32,197 bases of DNA, taken from NCBI GenBank assembly GCA_026391595.1, contig JAPLDY010000224.1, positions 1 through 32,197 of the forward strand. The letters run 5' to 3'. This document shows, piece by piece, positions 1 through 8,193 of the stretch. A program made the translations under genes and the position numbers. Within the stretch, counting starts at the first letter, position 1; each line of letters opens with the position of its first letter. Source of the stretch: Bacteroidia bacterium. GTDB taxonomy: Bacteria > Bacteroidota > Bacteroidia > Bacteroidales > VadinHA17. The notes beneath the pieces were generated by a model. The model searched no databases. It saw only the letters and a list, made by a program, of their open reading frames with translations, and was not told where the DNA came from.

Positions 1-126
1 AAGGCCGAAGAAAGCCGGCAGGGCAAAATCTTCAGGACTTATATGGACAGCCAGGTATGAAAGAAGTAGCGCGACTGCAAACAAGATATTTACAGCAAGA
101 AGCGCCTTTTTAATGAATTTTCTCAA
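1..126 (-). CDS. Endonuclease/exonuclease/phosphatase family protein, N-terminal fragment
   Basis: Only the first 42 codons are inside the window. The reverse strand reads as a short basic N-terminus (LRKFIKKA) followed by a hydrophobic helix (ALLAVNILFAVALLLSYLAV) and then HISPEDFALPAFFGL. From memory, this is the usual N-terminal anchor of Bacteroidota EEP-fold proteins encoded after rhomboid genes. The only plausible start is TTG at 126-124, because the same frame is closed by the TGA of the upstream rhomboid one codon before it. No ATG is available. The catalytic domain lies outside the window, so the family call rests on the anchor and the gene order (mutL, rhomboid, rhomboid, EEP) and is an inference. 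Confidence 0.6.
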   Translation of the reverse strand, partial: MRKFIKKALLAVNILFAVALLLSYLAVHISPEDFALPAFFGL

Positions 127-129
127 CTG

Positions 130-1017
130 TCAGCTTTTTTTCTGGCTCTCCCTGAACAGGGTATCTTTTTCTTCTTTGGTAAGGCTGTCATAGCCTCCCT
201 TTGAGATCTTGTCCAGTATGACATTTATCTTCGACTGGTGTTCTGCTTTGGTCTTGTTATAATCATAATCCGAGACCGGTTTTTTATAGGTTACCTTAAG
301 TTTTTTCCTTGGTTTGAAAAAAGTTGTGGCTGAATCTATGATCCTGTTGATCCCTTTTCCGATGTCACGTCCCTTTTTCATATTGAGGATATAAAAATAT
401 CCAAAGAGCGCCCCACCTATATGTGCCAGCTTTCCTCCCGAATTGACCGGGAATTCCATTATTGATGTCATTATAAATATCGCAAGTGCAATATATATAA
501 TCCTTATCCTTCCCAGGATGAAGAGCTGTATGGTGTAATTGGGAACATATGAAGCAATTGAAATAACGATCGCCATCACTGATGCTGATGCCCCGATAGC
601 TACCGATGATGCTACCTGATCGTCAAATGCAGGGAATATATTGAAAGAAAGGACATAAACTATTGCGCCGCATATTCCTCCCAGAAGATAAACTGCGACA
701 AGCTTCCTCTGGTCGAGATATTCAAGGAAAATTCTGCCAAACCAGTAAAGCCATAGGATATTGAAAAGTATATGCCAGATATCCTTGTGCGTGAACATAT
801 AGGTAATTACAGTCCACGGCTTTAAAAGGAGGGATTTAAAAGATGCAGGTATGGCCAGGAAGCTGATTGTTTTTTCCGAGATCATCGGATTTTTAAGGAG
901 AAAGCTTATAATTGAGACAATCAGAATTGCCAGGAATACTGCAACATTGATATAGATCAGCCTGATAAGGTAATTACCTTTGCTGAAACTGGTTTTTATT
1001 TCATCCCACAGACCCAT
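130..1017 (-). CDS. Rhomboid family intramembrane serine protease with C-terminal cytosolic tail
   Basis: Polytopic membrane protease of 295 residues. The rhomboid core shows the oxyanion region H82/N86 in HILFN, the catalytic serine S144 in GASAS and the catalytic histidine H199 in AHIGG, each within or next to hydrophobic segments. After the last helix (about residue 212) comes a basic soluble tail of roughly 80 residues ending in a helical stretch (KINVILDKISKGGYDSL...KEEKDTLF), a tail type I recall from Bacteroidota rhomboids. The ATG overlaps the TGA of the upstream rhomboid by one base (TGATG), so the two are probably translationally coupled. Substrates cannot be predicted. The family is certain; the physiological role is unknown. 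Confidence 0.93.
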   Translation of the reverse strand: MGLWDEIKTSFSKGNYLIRLIYINVAVFLAILIVSIISFLLKNPMISEKTISFLAIPASFKSLLLKPWTVITYMFTHKDIWHILFNILWLYWFGRIFLEYLDQRKLVAVYLLGGICGAIVYVLSFNIFPAFDDQVASSVAIGASASVMAIVISIASYVPNYTIQLFILGRIRIIYIALAIFIMTSIMEFPVNSGGKLAHIGGALFGYFYILNMKKGRDIGKGINRIIDSATTFFKPRKKLKVTYKKPVSDYDYNKTKAEHQSKINVILDKISKGGYDSLTKEEKDTLFRESQKKS

Positions 1018-1760
1018 CAGTAGAGAGTTTTAGTGGTTTTACGCCAGTACAATATGAGCAGATATCCAAAAAGCATTCCTCCGACATGGGCAAAATGGGC
1101 TACATGGCTTCCCGGCTGGGAAAATGCCAGAACAAGCTCAAGTACGCCATATATCAAAACAAAATATTTTGCCCTGATGGGTATAGGAGGGAAAATTATC
1201 ATCAGCTGGGTATTTGGGAAAAGAACGCCGAATGCCAGCAAAACCCCGAATACTGCTCCGGAAGCTCCGACTGTCGGTGTGTTTAAAAGGACTGCAAGCG
1301 CATTCATTGCAGCATTACCAAAATCAGCCCCGGCAGTTATGGTTGAAGCACTTTCTGTGATGACCGTCTGAACCAGGTCGGGAGAAAGCATATGTACTAT
1401 CTTGTTGTATTGGAATGCAATTACTGCTTCATGTAAAAAAGCATCGCCAAGTCCGGTGACTAAATAATAAATTAAGAAGCGCTTTGGTCCCCATACATTT
1501 TCCAGAGCCTGTCCGAAAATGTATAATGCATACATATTAAAAAAGATATGCATGGGACTGGCATGCATGAACATGTGGGAAATGATCTGTATCGGCTTGA
1601 AACTGTCTGATTTTGGAAAATAAATGCCAAGGATACTGTTGAGATCCATATTGAATACTTTCATCCCAATCCAATATCCCACAAACATCACAATGTTGAT
1701 TAATATGATGTTTTTCACCACAGGGGTCATACTTAAAAATCCTCTGCCGTATCCGTTCAT
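1017..1760 (-). CDS. Rhomboid family intramembrane serine protease
   Basis: Second rhomboid, 247 residues, close to the minimal bacterial length. Motifs seen: H71 and N75 in MHIFFNMY, the catalytic serine S167 in GASGAVFG, and the catalytic histidine H225 in FAHVGGMLFGY. An insertion of about 55 residues between the second conserved block and the GASG motif (residues 108-162) is longer than in GlpG-type enzymes. It is mostly polar and alanine-rich, so it is probably an extracytoplasmic loop. The gene lies 85 bases downstream of mutL and overlaps the next rhomboid by one base. The two paralogues are only distantly similar outside the catalytic motifs, so this is not a recent duplication. Confidence 0.93.
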   Translation of the reverse strand: MNGYGRGFLSMTPVVKNIILINIVMFVGYWIGMKVFNMDLNSILGIYFPKSDSFKPIQIISHMFMHASPMHIFFNMYALYIFGQALENVWGPKRFLIYYLVTGLGDAFLHEAVIAFQYNKIVHMLSPDLVQTVITESASTITAGADFGNAAMNALAVLLNTPTVGASGAVFGVLLAFGVLFPNTQLMIIFPPIPIRAKYFVLIYGVLELVLAFSQPGSHVAHFAHVGGMLFGYLLILYWRKTTKTLY

Positions 1761-1845
1761 CTCTTGTTATTAATTTACTTCTTTTTTCAATTGTCGCGCC
1801 AAAGCTACTCTTTATTCATTAATCCGGCAATTTGTCATTATTATC

Positions 1846-3651
1846 CTATTTGAACCTTTTATCAAGTTCTTCAAGTGCAATAATGTTTATAACCGGTTTT
1901 CCTTTGGGTGAATAATTCGGTGACTGGCATGCAAACAATGAATCAAAAAGATCCTCCATTTCGCTTTGAGTCAATATCTTGCCATATGGGATGGCTGATG
2001 CTCCCGCCATTGCTGTGGCAAGCTTTTCTTTTTCCCCTTCGAGTGGTCCGCTCTGTGTTGCCTTGAATTCTTCAATAAAAGTACCCAGCACTTCAGCAGG
2101 ATCGGAAGAGCCTGAATTTGAAGGTCTTCCTTTTATTGTGATCTTGCTATTGCCGGAGAAATGAAAAGAGAATCCCAGCAGCTTAAGGTCATTTTCAATC
2201 TCCTTTAAAACCTGCCAGTCGGCGGGATTCAGTTCGATTGCTACAGGAAATAACTCTGTCTGGCTCACAGGATTGTTCAGACTGAGGCACTCCAGGTATT
2301 TCTCAAAGAGAACCCTTTCATGCGCCCTTTTCTGATCTATCAGCATAAGCCCTGATTTGACAGGACATACAATATACTTGTTCTTTATCTGGAAGAATTT
2401 TCTGTCTGTTTCCGTGATATCTTCTGATCCCTGTTTCCCATTCTCTTTTTCAAGGGTTGAATAGAGTTTCTCCCAGTTGGCTTTATTCTCCCTCTCAAAT
2501 CTTTCCATAAAATCTGGTTTTCGGAATGAAGGCTCATCTCCGTCGAAAGGATTGTATCGCGGATTGATTTGAATATCAGGCTGTTTTGGGAATGGATCTA
2601 ATGAGCTTTTAACCGGAATATCAATCAATGCCTCACTTTCAAAATCGATTGAGGGAACTATATTGAACCTTCCCAGTGCTTCCCGCACCGATGCCATTAG
2701 TATCTGCCAGATCGACCTTTCATCCTCGAATTTTATTTCAGTCTTTGTAGGGTGTATGTTTATATCAATCGATGAGGGATCAGCCTCCATGAAAATGAAA
2801 TACGTAGGTATTGCTTCGGCCGGTAGTATATTCTGATATGCCTCACCAACCGCTTTATGAAAATAGGGATGCTTCATGTAGCGGTTATTGACGAAGAAAA
2901 ACTGCTCACCATATGTACGGCGTGCGTTTTCGGGCTTGCCGATGAAACCTTTTATAGAAATTAGACTGGTCTCCGTTTCAAGTGTAATGAGATCCTGATT
3001 TATCTGCTTGCCGAAAACACCTATTATCCTTTGCCTGTGATTTGAGGGGATCAGATTGTATACTTCGGTGTCGTTATGATGAAGCGAAAAGCGGATCTCC
3101 GGATGTGAAAGGACGACCTTCTGAAATTCATTAATTATATGCCTGAGCTCAGTGTTATCTGATTTCAGGAATTTTCTTCTGGCAGGGACATTATAGAACA
3201 GGTTTTTTACCGAGAAGCTTGATCCTTTAGGACAACTGCAAGGTTCCTGTGACTCCACCCTTGATCCATTGATCAACACAAGGATCCCGGTTTCATTTTC
3301 CTCTTTCCTGGTCTTAAGCTCCACCATTGACACTGCTGCGATAGAAGCCAGTGCTTCGCCACGGAATCCTTTTGTGGTAATAGCAAACAGATCATTGGCT
3401 GATGATATTTTTGAGGTTGCATGACGTTCAAACGACAGCCTGGCATCGGTTTCCGACATGCCCATGCCATCGTCAATGACCTGTATCAAAGTTTTACCAG
3501 AATCTTTGATGATGACGGAAATATAAGCAGCTCCGGCATCCACGGCATTCTCCATCAGTTCCTTAATGACTGAAGCCGGCCTCTGAATTACCTCACCTGC
3601 AGCAATCTGGTTTGCAACCGAATCGGGTAAAAGCTTAATTATATCAGCCAT
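1846..3651 (-). CDS. mutL: DNA mismatch repair protein MutL
   Basis: Full-length MutL of 601 residues; it couples MutS mismatch recognition to downstream repair. The N-terminal GHKL ATPase is intact: E31 and N35 in KELMENAVDAGA, D60-G64 in DDGMG, HATSK at 77-81, and GFRGEAL at 95-101. A linker (about 340-410) leads to the C-terminal dimerisation domain. The endonuclease signature DQHA(X)2E(X)4E appears as D439-Q-K-R-A-H-E445...E450, and the later metal-binding cysteine motifs read AGAS and SPKGKP, so nicking activity is doubtful. This degradation is, from memory, common in Bacteroidota. The start ATG begins the canonical MADIIKLLPDSVANQIAAGE. It is the first gene of a minus-strand cluster with the two rhomboids. 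Confidence 0.97.
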   Translation of the reverse strand: MADIIKLLPDSVANQIAAGEVIQRPASVIKELMENAVDAGAAYISVIIKDSGKTLIQVIDDGMGMSETDARLSFERHATSKISSANDLFAITTKGFRGEALASIAAVSMVELKTRKEENETGILVLINGSRVESQEPCSCPKGSSFSVKNLFYNVPARRKFLKSDNTELRHIINEFQKVVLSHPEIRFSLHHNDTEVYNLIPSNHRQRIIGVFGKQINQDLITLETETSLISIKGFIGKPENARRTYGEQFFFVNNRYMKHPYFHKAVGEAYQNILPAEAIPTYFIFMEADPSSIDINIHPTKTEIKFEDERSIWQILMASVREALGRFNIVPSIDFESEALIDIPVKSSLDPFPKQPDIQINPRYNPFDGDEPSFRKPDFMERFERENKANWEKLYSTLEKENGKQGSEDITETDRKFFQIKNKYIVCPVKSGLMLIDQKRAHERVLFEKYLECLSLNNPVSQTELFPVAIELNPADWQVLKEIENDLKLLGFSFHFSGNSKITIKGRPSNSGSSDPAEVLGTFIEEFKATQSGPLEGEKEKLATAMAGASAIPYGKILTQSEMEDLFDSLFACQSPNYSPKGKPVINIIALEELDKRFK

Positions 3652-3678
3652 TATATCGTATCCCTAAAAACTATTGAG

Positions 3679-3742
3679 CTTTGTGTCTTTGTGTCCTGGT
3701 GGCAAAAAAAAATTAGCCACGAAGGCACCAAGAAACACGAAG
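3679..3742. repeat. Imperfect inverted repeat (hairpin), dispersed-repeat type
   Basis: The left arm 3679-3703 (CTTTGTGTCTTTGTG...) is the imperfect reverse complement of the right arm 3716-3742 (GCCACGAAGGCACC...ACGAAG), separated by an A-rich 12-base loop. The arms are themselves built of short GTGTCTTT-like units. From memory, elements with the core TTAGCCACGAAGGCAC are scattered in many environmental Bacteroidota and related genomes. Only one copy is visible here. It lies in the divergent gap between mutL and the plus-strand EEP gene. Confidence 0.6.
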
Positions 3743-3771
3743 AACAATCAAATAACTTAAAATTGCTTTGG

Positions 3772-3779
3772 CAAATATA
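3772..3779 (-). promoter_or_regulatory. Possible -7 promoter element for mutL
   Basis: The reverse strand reads TATATTTG, an exact match to the Bacteroidota -7 consensus TAnnTTTG, about 120 bases upstream of mutL. No clear TTG is found at the -33 distance. If used, the hairpin repeat at 3679-3742 would lie in the mutL leader. Confidence 0.3.
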
Positions 3780-3846
3780 ATAAGAATTGAGCTAAGGCTC
3801 TTCAGACATATATACCGTTACAGGTCTCAATTTATAATCAGATGAT

Positions 3847-3854
3847 TATCTTTG
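3847..3854 (+). promoter_or_regulatory. Possible -7 promoter element for the plus-strand EEP gene
   Basis: TATCTTTG matches TAnnTTTG exactly and ends 14 bases before the ATG at 3869. This would give a short leader and would exclude the alternative upstream ATG at 3842. No good -33 TTG is seen, so support is weak. Confidence 0.28.
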
Positions 3855-3868
3855 GGAAAAACATATCG

Positions 3869-4732
3869 ATGAAAAAACCGCTGATATTCGTTGTTACTGT
3901 ATCCCTCATATTGCTTTCATGTTGTTCTCATATTGCGAAAGAAACAATAAAAGTGATGACTCTTAATGTAAGATACGATAATCCCCACGACAGCCTGAAT
4001 GCCTGGCCCAACCGGGCAGCAATGGTCTGTAACTTCATTAAAACCGAAAAACCTGACATATTTGGAATGCAGGAAGTTCTTCTAAGGCAATATGAAGTTC
4101 TTGACTCAGCCCTTGAAGAGTATGCCTCCGTAGGGGTAGGAAGAAGCGATGGAGCAAAGGGGGGAGAGATGAATCCTGTATTTTACCGGAAAGAAAGATA
4201 TGACATGGCGCGCACAAAGACATTCTGGCTTTCAGAAACACCTGAAATAGCCGGATCGCAGGCATGGGGCGCCGGACTACCTCGCATAGTCACCTGGATG
4301 GAGCTTGTAGATAAGTATACTCATGGACACCTGTTCTACTTCAATACACATTTCGCACACGACTCCGACTCTGCAAGGATCATGAGCTCCAGGCTTCTTC
4401 TTGCAAAGGTCGACAGCATCGCAGGAGATTTTCCTTTCATAATCACCGGCGACTTCAACCAGCTTCCCACGAGCAAGGGATATGCCATCCTGACCGGACC
4501 TGCTGAAAGTATTCCTTTATTGAGGGATTCTTATGTGATCTCCGATAAAAATCCTGACGGGCCAGCATATACTTTCAATGGCTTCTCCGACAAGCAGGGA
4601 AGCGGAAGAATCGATTACATCTTTGTAAAAGAAGGCATGAATGTGCTCGATCACAGCACTATAGCCAAAAAGGAGCGTGGCATCTACATCTCCGACCACT
4701 GGCCTGTTGAGACGCTGATTTCTTTAAAATAA
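3869..4732 (+). CDS. Endonuclease/exonuclease/phosphatase family hydrolase, lipoprotein
   Basis: Secreted metal-dependent phosphoesterase of the EEP/DNase I-like fold. The start at 3869 is preferred over the ATG at 3842 because it gives a clean lipoprotein signal (MKKPLIFVVTVSLILLSC) with lipobox LLSC. Numbered from the longer form, the catalytic set is complete: N42 in LNVRYDN, E78 in GMQE, H170 in FNTH, D204 and N206 in GDFNQ, D258 in RIDYI, and D285/H286 in SDHWP. Length is normal for the Bacteroidota family (about 280-300). The substrate cannot be told from sequence: nucleic acid, phosphoinositide-like or sphingomyelin-like substrates all occur in this superfamily. It converges on the hypothetical protein at 4754 with 21 bases between stops and no obvious terminator hairpin. 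Confidence 0.9.
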   Translation: MKKPLIFVVTVSLILLSCCSHIAKETIKVMTLNVRYDNPHDSLNAWPNRAAMVCNFIKTEKPDIFGMQEVLLRQYEVLDSALEEYASVGVGRSDGAKGGEMNPVFYRKERYDMARTKTFWLSETPEIAGSQAWGAGLPRIVTWMELVDKYTHGHLFYFNTHFAHDSDSARIMSSRLLLAKVDSIAGDFPFIITGDFNQLPTSKGYAILTGPAESIPLLRDSYVISDKNPDGPAYTFNGFSDKQGSGRIDYIFVKEGMNVLDHSTIAKKERGIYISDHWPVETLISLK

Positions 4733-4753
4733 TGTAGTCTTTTGTGATTTGCT

Positions 4754-5608
4754 TTACAGGCGCTTCAAAAACTCTGAAAAGCTAAGATTATTTCTTGCAA
4801 CATCAGTGATCAGCCAGCCGGAATTCAACTCATTCCTGTTGAATTCCTTAACTTTAAAGTGCCAGCCAGGGATATCAATTATATGATATACAACCTCTTC
4901 AACATATTCATATCTGATCAGGCCCGATTTTATGCAATAAAAAAACAGTGTGAGATAGTCTGGTTCAAAATTCCTGGAAGCATAGTTTTGAAGATGTTCG
5001 GTATCATCCAGCGCACGCTTCAGGTTGATGAAGTCGGTCTCATTACTCGATGGAGGGATGAAACGCACCATGGATGTATCGGTTTTGAAAATGTCAAAAA
5101 TATCTCCTTTAACTGTAAGGATAGTCCACTTTACCATATCATTTTCCACAATTTCCTGGTTGAGGAATACTCTTACTATACGAGGTTCTCCATTGAACAA
5201 TACCTTTGACCTGGCTTCTGCGATTATTCCCTGAGAGTATTTATTAATCAGGAGATCGTTCTTAATAACTTCCCTGATAAAATCTGATTTGGTTTTAATG
5301 AAATCATCAGAATTTTTTATACCAACATTCTTAAGGCGCAGGTCTTTCATGTCAAAAAGAAGAGGGATCATCTTTTCGCGGGGCATTTTTACCCTGAAGA
5401 GTGAATCAACTGGATTCCCTTTGAAGTCGCTTTTGTAATTGAACCTGGCAACAAATTCGTTGAACTGTTTGATTCTTGCAATAAATATTTCTTCCCCTGC
5501 CTTCTGTTTTGTAGAAATATTTTGACCAGAGAGTGAGATGCCGCTAAAAATCAAAAGGATAAGCGGTAAAGTAAAGCTGGTTTTATTTCTGAAAGACAGA
5601 GATGGCAT
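4754..5608 (-). CDS. Hypothetical exported protein, last gene of the adhesin cassette
   Basis: No family recognised. The frame is open to 5671, but ATG at 5608-5606 is the likely start: it overlaps the TGA of the upstream gene by one base (TGATG) and leaves a clear signal peptide (MPSLSFRNKTSFTLPLILLIFSGISLSGQ region, cleavage near SLSGQ). The mature protein is about 255 residues, mixed alpha/beta and charged. An early segment, RIKQFNEFVARFNYKSDF, is followed by VDSLFRVKMPREKMIPLLFD. A later acidic/aromatic segment (EYVEEVVYHIIDIPGW) precedes a C-terminal WLITDVARNN. The general layout resembles the NTF2-like modules of its two upstream neighbours, but I could not establish homology by eye. 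Translational coupling suggests it works with them. Confidence 0.75.
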   Translation of the reverse strand: MPSLSFRNKTSFTLPLILLIFSGISLSGQNISTKQKAGEEIFIARIKQFNEFVARFNYKSDFKGNPVDSLFRVKMPREKMIPLLFDMKDLRLKNVGIKNSDDFIKTKSDFIREVIKNDLLINKYSQGIIAEARSKVLFNGEPRIVRVFLNQEIVENDMVKWTILTVKGDIFDIFKTDTSMVRFIPPSSNETDFINLKRALDDTEHLQNYASRNFEPDYLTLFFYCIKSGLIRYEYVEEVVYHIIDIPGWHFKVKEFNRNELNSGWLITDVARNNLSFSEFLKRL

Positions 5609-6240
5609 CAGAGACTGGCTGTAGTTGTTCTTGTTTCCGTAGCTTTTATGTCGCCAAGAAATATTTTCCATCGCTTTTCCTGGAAAAATTTATCCTCAAC
5701 GATGTCGATTATAATTTCAATATCTTTCTTTGTGACATCCGTATAAATTATATCATCATTGCTGAATCCCGTAAATTCCTGGATAATAGTTGCTGTAGAG
5801 TAATATTTGCCATCAGGTCCTTTTGTAAATTCACTTATATACGCGATGTCGTAGAATTTTATAATGACTTTGGTATATGGTAATGACTTCAGCCTGGCAA
5901 GATATTTCTCCATAGGGCGGTTGATCTTTTGAATGCTTCCATCAGCCATAACAAAGGAAATCTCCATTTGGGCACCTTTATAGAAAAGTTTTAAAGCCTC
6001 TTTTTCAGCCATGTTTCGCTTTTCAACCGGTTCGTCTTTATTTCCCAGAGTAACAATGTATTGCTGGAATTCCTCAACTTTCTGCTTGGTTTGTTCTTTA
6101 AATACTTCAATATCGGCCGGGCTCAGATTTATTTCATCTGTTATTTTTGCCTGCTTGCTTGTAACTGCAGTCTTTGTCTGCGCAGCTAACAAGATACAAA
6201 CTGAAAATATCAGCCCTGATAATAAGATTTTCCTGAGCAT
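5608..6240 (-). CDS. Exported NTF2-like-module protein, related to the N-terminus of the adjacent barrel protein
   Basis: 210 residues with a signal peptide (MLRKILLSGLIFSVCILLAAQ, cleavage after LLAAQ or nearby). The mature part carries one alpha+beta module: a helix pair (EEFQQYIVTLGNKDEPVEK...AEKEALKLF), then KYLARLKSL and a strand region with GPDGKYYSTATIIQEF, ending in KRWKIFLGDI. The upstream barrel protein has the same pattern in its second module (DYTNLLSLIGDPREPVQD...KESFLKLF, then SDDGSYYTYTDADKFF), so the two are homologous by eye. The NTF2-like label is structural inference only. The gene starts 23 bases after the barrel gene and overlaps the next gene by one base. Role unknown; likely periplasmic or surface accessory. 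Confidence 0.8.
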   Translation of the reverse strand: MLRKILLSGLIFSVCILLAAQTKTAVTSKQAKITDEINLSPADIEVFKEQTKQKVEEFQQYIVTLGNKDEPVEKRNMAEKEALKLFYKGAQMEISFVMADGSIQKINRPMEKYLARLKSLPYTKVIIKFYDIAYISEFTKGPDGKYYSTATIIQEFTGFSNDDIIYTDVTKKDIEIIIDIVEDKFFQEKRWKIFLGDIKATETRTTTASL

Positions 6241-6263
6241 ATTATTCTTCGTTTTCGATATTA

Positions 6264-8189
6264 CTACAATTTATATGCTAAACTTATCTTGATTCCAAGA
6301 TTTTTAATATTTGTCGATTGATGGGTATATGATTTTCCAAAAATATCGGTATAGGTTGTTTTATCGCTGAGGATGTCAGAAACGCCAATAATAACTTCAG
6401 GACCGAAGGTTATGGAAGAATAATAGCCAAGAGGGATATTTATTCCTGCAGACACATATATTGCAAGGTTAAATCCATTAATTTCAGCGGTGCCTGCCTT
6501 ATCAATATTTTCCTTAGCGTAAAAACCCAGTTCCGGGAAGCTAAGATATTGTATTACAACTGGATTATCAGGATAATAACCATAGAATTTATAACTGCCG
6601 GTATTTTTATAGGTCGCTTTTTGAGGAATAGATATTTTGACCCCTCCTTCAGCATAAAATCCAAATTTACCAGGTTTGCCACTAGTATAATTTACAAGTA
6701 AAGGAAGGGTTATGTAATTTATGGTAACAACAGAATCAAATTCAGCCTCTACTATTCTGTAATACTTGTCGGAATTAACATCAGTCGAAAACACCTTATC
6801 GGTGAATTTACCACTCAGATTATATTTTGCAGAGTACTTATTATATTCCAAACCACTTTTTACAGCAATTTTATCAGTGAAATAGTAGTGTACCCCGAGA
6901 GCAGTGATAAATCCATAAAGAGAAGATACATTCCAGGAATTATAATCTTTTGAAAGGGAAAGCGTTTCGATGTTTTTGTTGTTTATACTTGTCTGCCCCA
7001 AAGAAGCGATCAATGACATTCCAAAACCTTTTCTTGAAACGGGTCTGATAATCATTTCGGGCTTCTGTGGTCCGGAAGTTCCAGGTGCGGCTTCATAAAA
7101 GTTAACAGATGAAATATCAATGCTGTTTATGCGAAAATCTGAAAATGTTTTTCCTGCGGCGGTAAATGATATTTTGAAAATAAGCAGAAAAGGCTTTCTG
7201 AAGGCATCTTTCCCCTTGTAGCTTCCTGAAAAGAATTTGTCGGCATCGGTATAAGTGTAATAGCTTCCGTCATCCGATTTCATGACTTCACCAAATTTTG
7301 CAGAATCGGCATTTATTGATAAGTTTTTTATACCGTTAGGATAATCGGAAATAAAATTAGTCAAATACTCTGTTGCTGTAACAAGATTTATCTGGGGTTC
7401 CGGGGTAATATCATTGTAGATCCTGGTGTCTGCACTTGGGAATAGCTTCAGAAAGCTCTCTTTATAGAACTCCTTATCCTGTACAGGTTCCCGGGGATCC
7501 CCGATCAGCGAAAGGAGATTAGTATAATCCTGCAGGACACGCTTGATCTCGCCATGGATCTTGATAAGATCTTCAGTATTGAAGTCTTCACTGTTAACTT
7601 CTTTCAGGGCCTGAGTATAATCTATTACATAATTAGATAATGCATTTCTAATGCCCACAATCCTGAATTTACCCAGCGATTTGTTTTCAAGGCTGAAGGC
7701 AACCCTGAAAGTCAGCTCTTCAGTATTTTTGTTTACGGTTTGATTGTTGTAATTGCCATTTATTGATTTTTTTACAAGGATATCAATAGAATAGACATTT
7801 TCTTCGTGAGTAATGATATCGCTTACCCTGGCATTTGCCAGGTCAAGAGTGATTGTAATACCGTCGGGATACCACAAAATGACGTTGTTTGAATAGGTTT
7901 CTGCCTCATAGAATTCGCTGAGTTTATGGGCAGGATCAAGATCGTTGTATATAAGTACCTGCCTGTTAACGAACAGTTCAATGAAGCTTTCACCTTCACT
8001 TTTGGCCTTTTCGATATCATTAACAATATATTCACCCATCTGGTTAATGACAGTCTGGTAGTCTTCAAGTACTTTTACGGCATTTGTATAAATGATCGCT
8101 TTCTCCTTGACGGAAAATTCTACAGCTTTTAGTCCGGAGACCAGTGTGAATGCAAGAAGAAAAAGAAATGAATATCTTTTCATGATCAT
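6264..8189 (-). CDS. Outer-membrane beta-barrel protein with two N-terminal NTF2-like modules
   Basis: 641 residues; the start is MIMKRYSF or the second Met, followed by a signal peptide ending at GLKAVE. Residues about 30-205 and 210-375 are two copies of an alpha+beta module (VLEDYQTVINQMGEYI...; VLQDYTNLLSLIGDPREP...). After a linker (RPVSRKGFGMSL, about 390) the rest looks like an outer-membrane barrel of the eight-to-ten-strand OMP_b-brl type: alternating hydrophobic strands, a GLEYNKYSAKYNL strand, YAEGGVKISIP, and a final strand NLGIKISLAYKL ending in a hydrophobic residue. The start lies 4 bases after the stop of adhesin copy 1, so the genes are almost certainly co-transcribed. By analogy with SprB/SprF it may help export or anchor the adhesin, but it is not recognisable as PorP/SprF. 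Confidence 0.82.
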   Translation of the reverse strand: MIMKRYSFLFLLAFTLVSGLKAVEFSVKEKAIIYTNAVKVLEDYQTVINQMGEYIVNDIEKAKSEGESFIELFVNRQVLIYNDLDPAHKLSEFYEAETYSNNVILWYPDGITITLDLANARVSDIITHEENVYSIDILVKKSINGNYNNQTVNKNTEELTFRVAFSLENKSLGKFRIVGIRNALSNYVIDYTQALKEVNSEDFNTEDLIKIHGEIKRVLQDYTNLLSLIGDPREPVQDKEFYKESFLKLFPSADTRIYNDITPEPQINLVTATEYLTNFISDYPNGIKNLSINADSAKFGEVMKSDDGSYYTYTDADKFFSGSYKGKDAFRKPFLLIFKISFTAAGKTFSDFRINSIDISSVNFYEAAPGTSGPQKPEMIIRPVSRKGFGMSLIASLGQTSINNKNIETLSLSKDYNSWNVSSLYGFITALGVHYYFTDKIAVKSGLEYNKYSAKYNLSGKFTDKVFSTDVNSDKYYRIVEAEFDSVVTINYITLPLLVNYTSGKPGKFGFYAEGGVKISIPQKATYKNTGSYKFYGYYPDNPVVIQYLSFPELGFYAKENIDKAGTAEINGFNLAIYVSAGINIPLGYYSSITFGPEVIIGVSDILSDKTTYTDIFGKSYTHQSTNIKNLGIKISLAYKL

Positions 8190-8193
8190 AAAG

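Noticed and set aside
4733-4753. Bidirectional terminator between the convergent genes
   Set aside because: The 21-base gap has no stem or T-run that I can support.
6264-8189. PorP/SprF identity of the barrel protein
   Set aside because: The N-terminal half is two soluble modules and the barrel is short. The typical PorP/SprF start and length are not seen.
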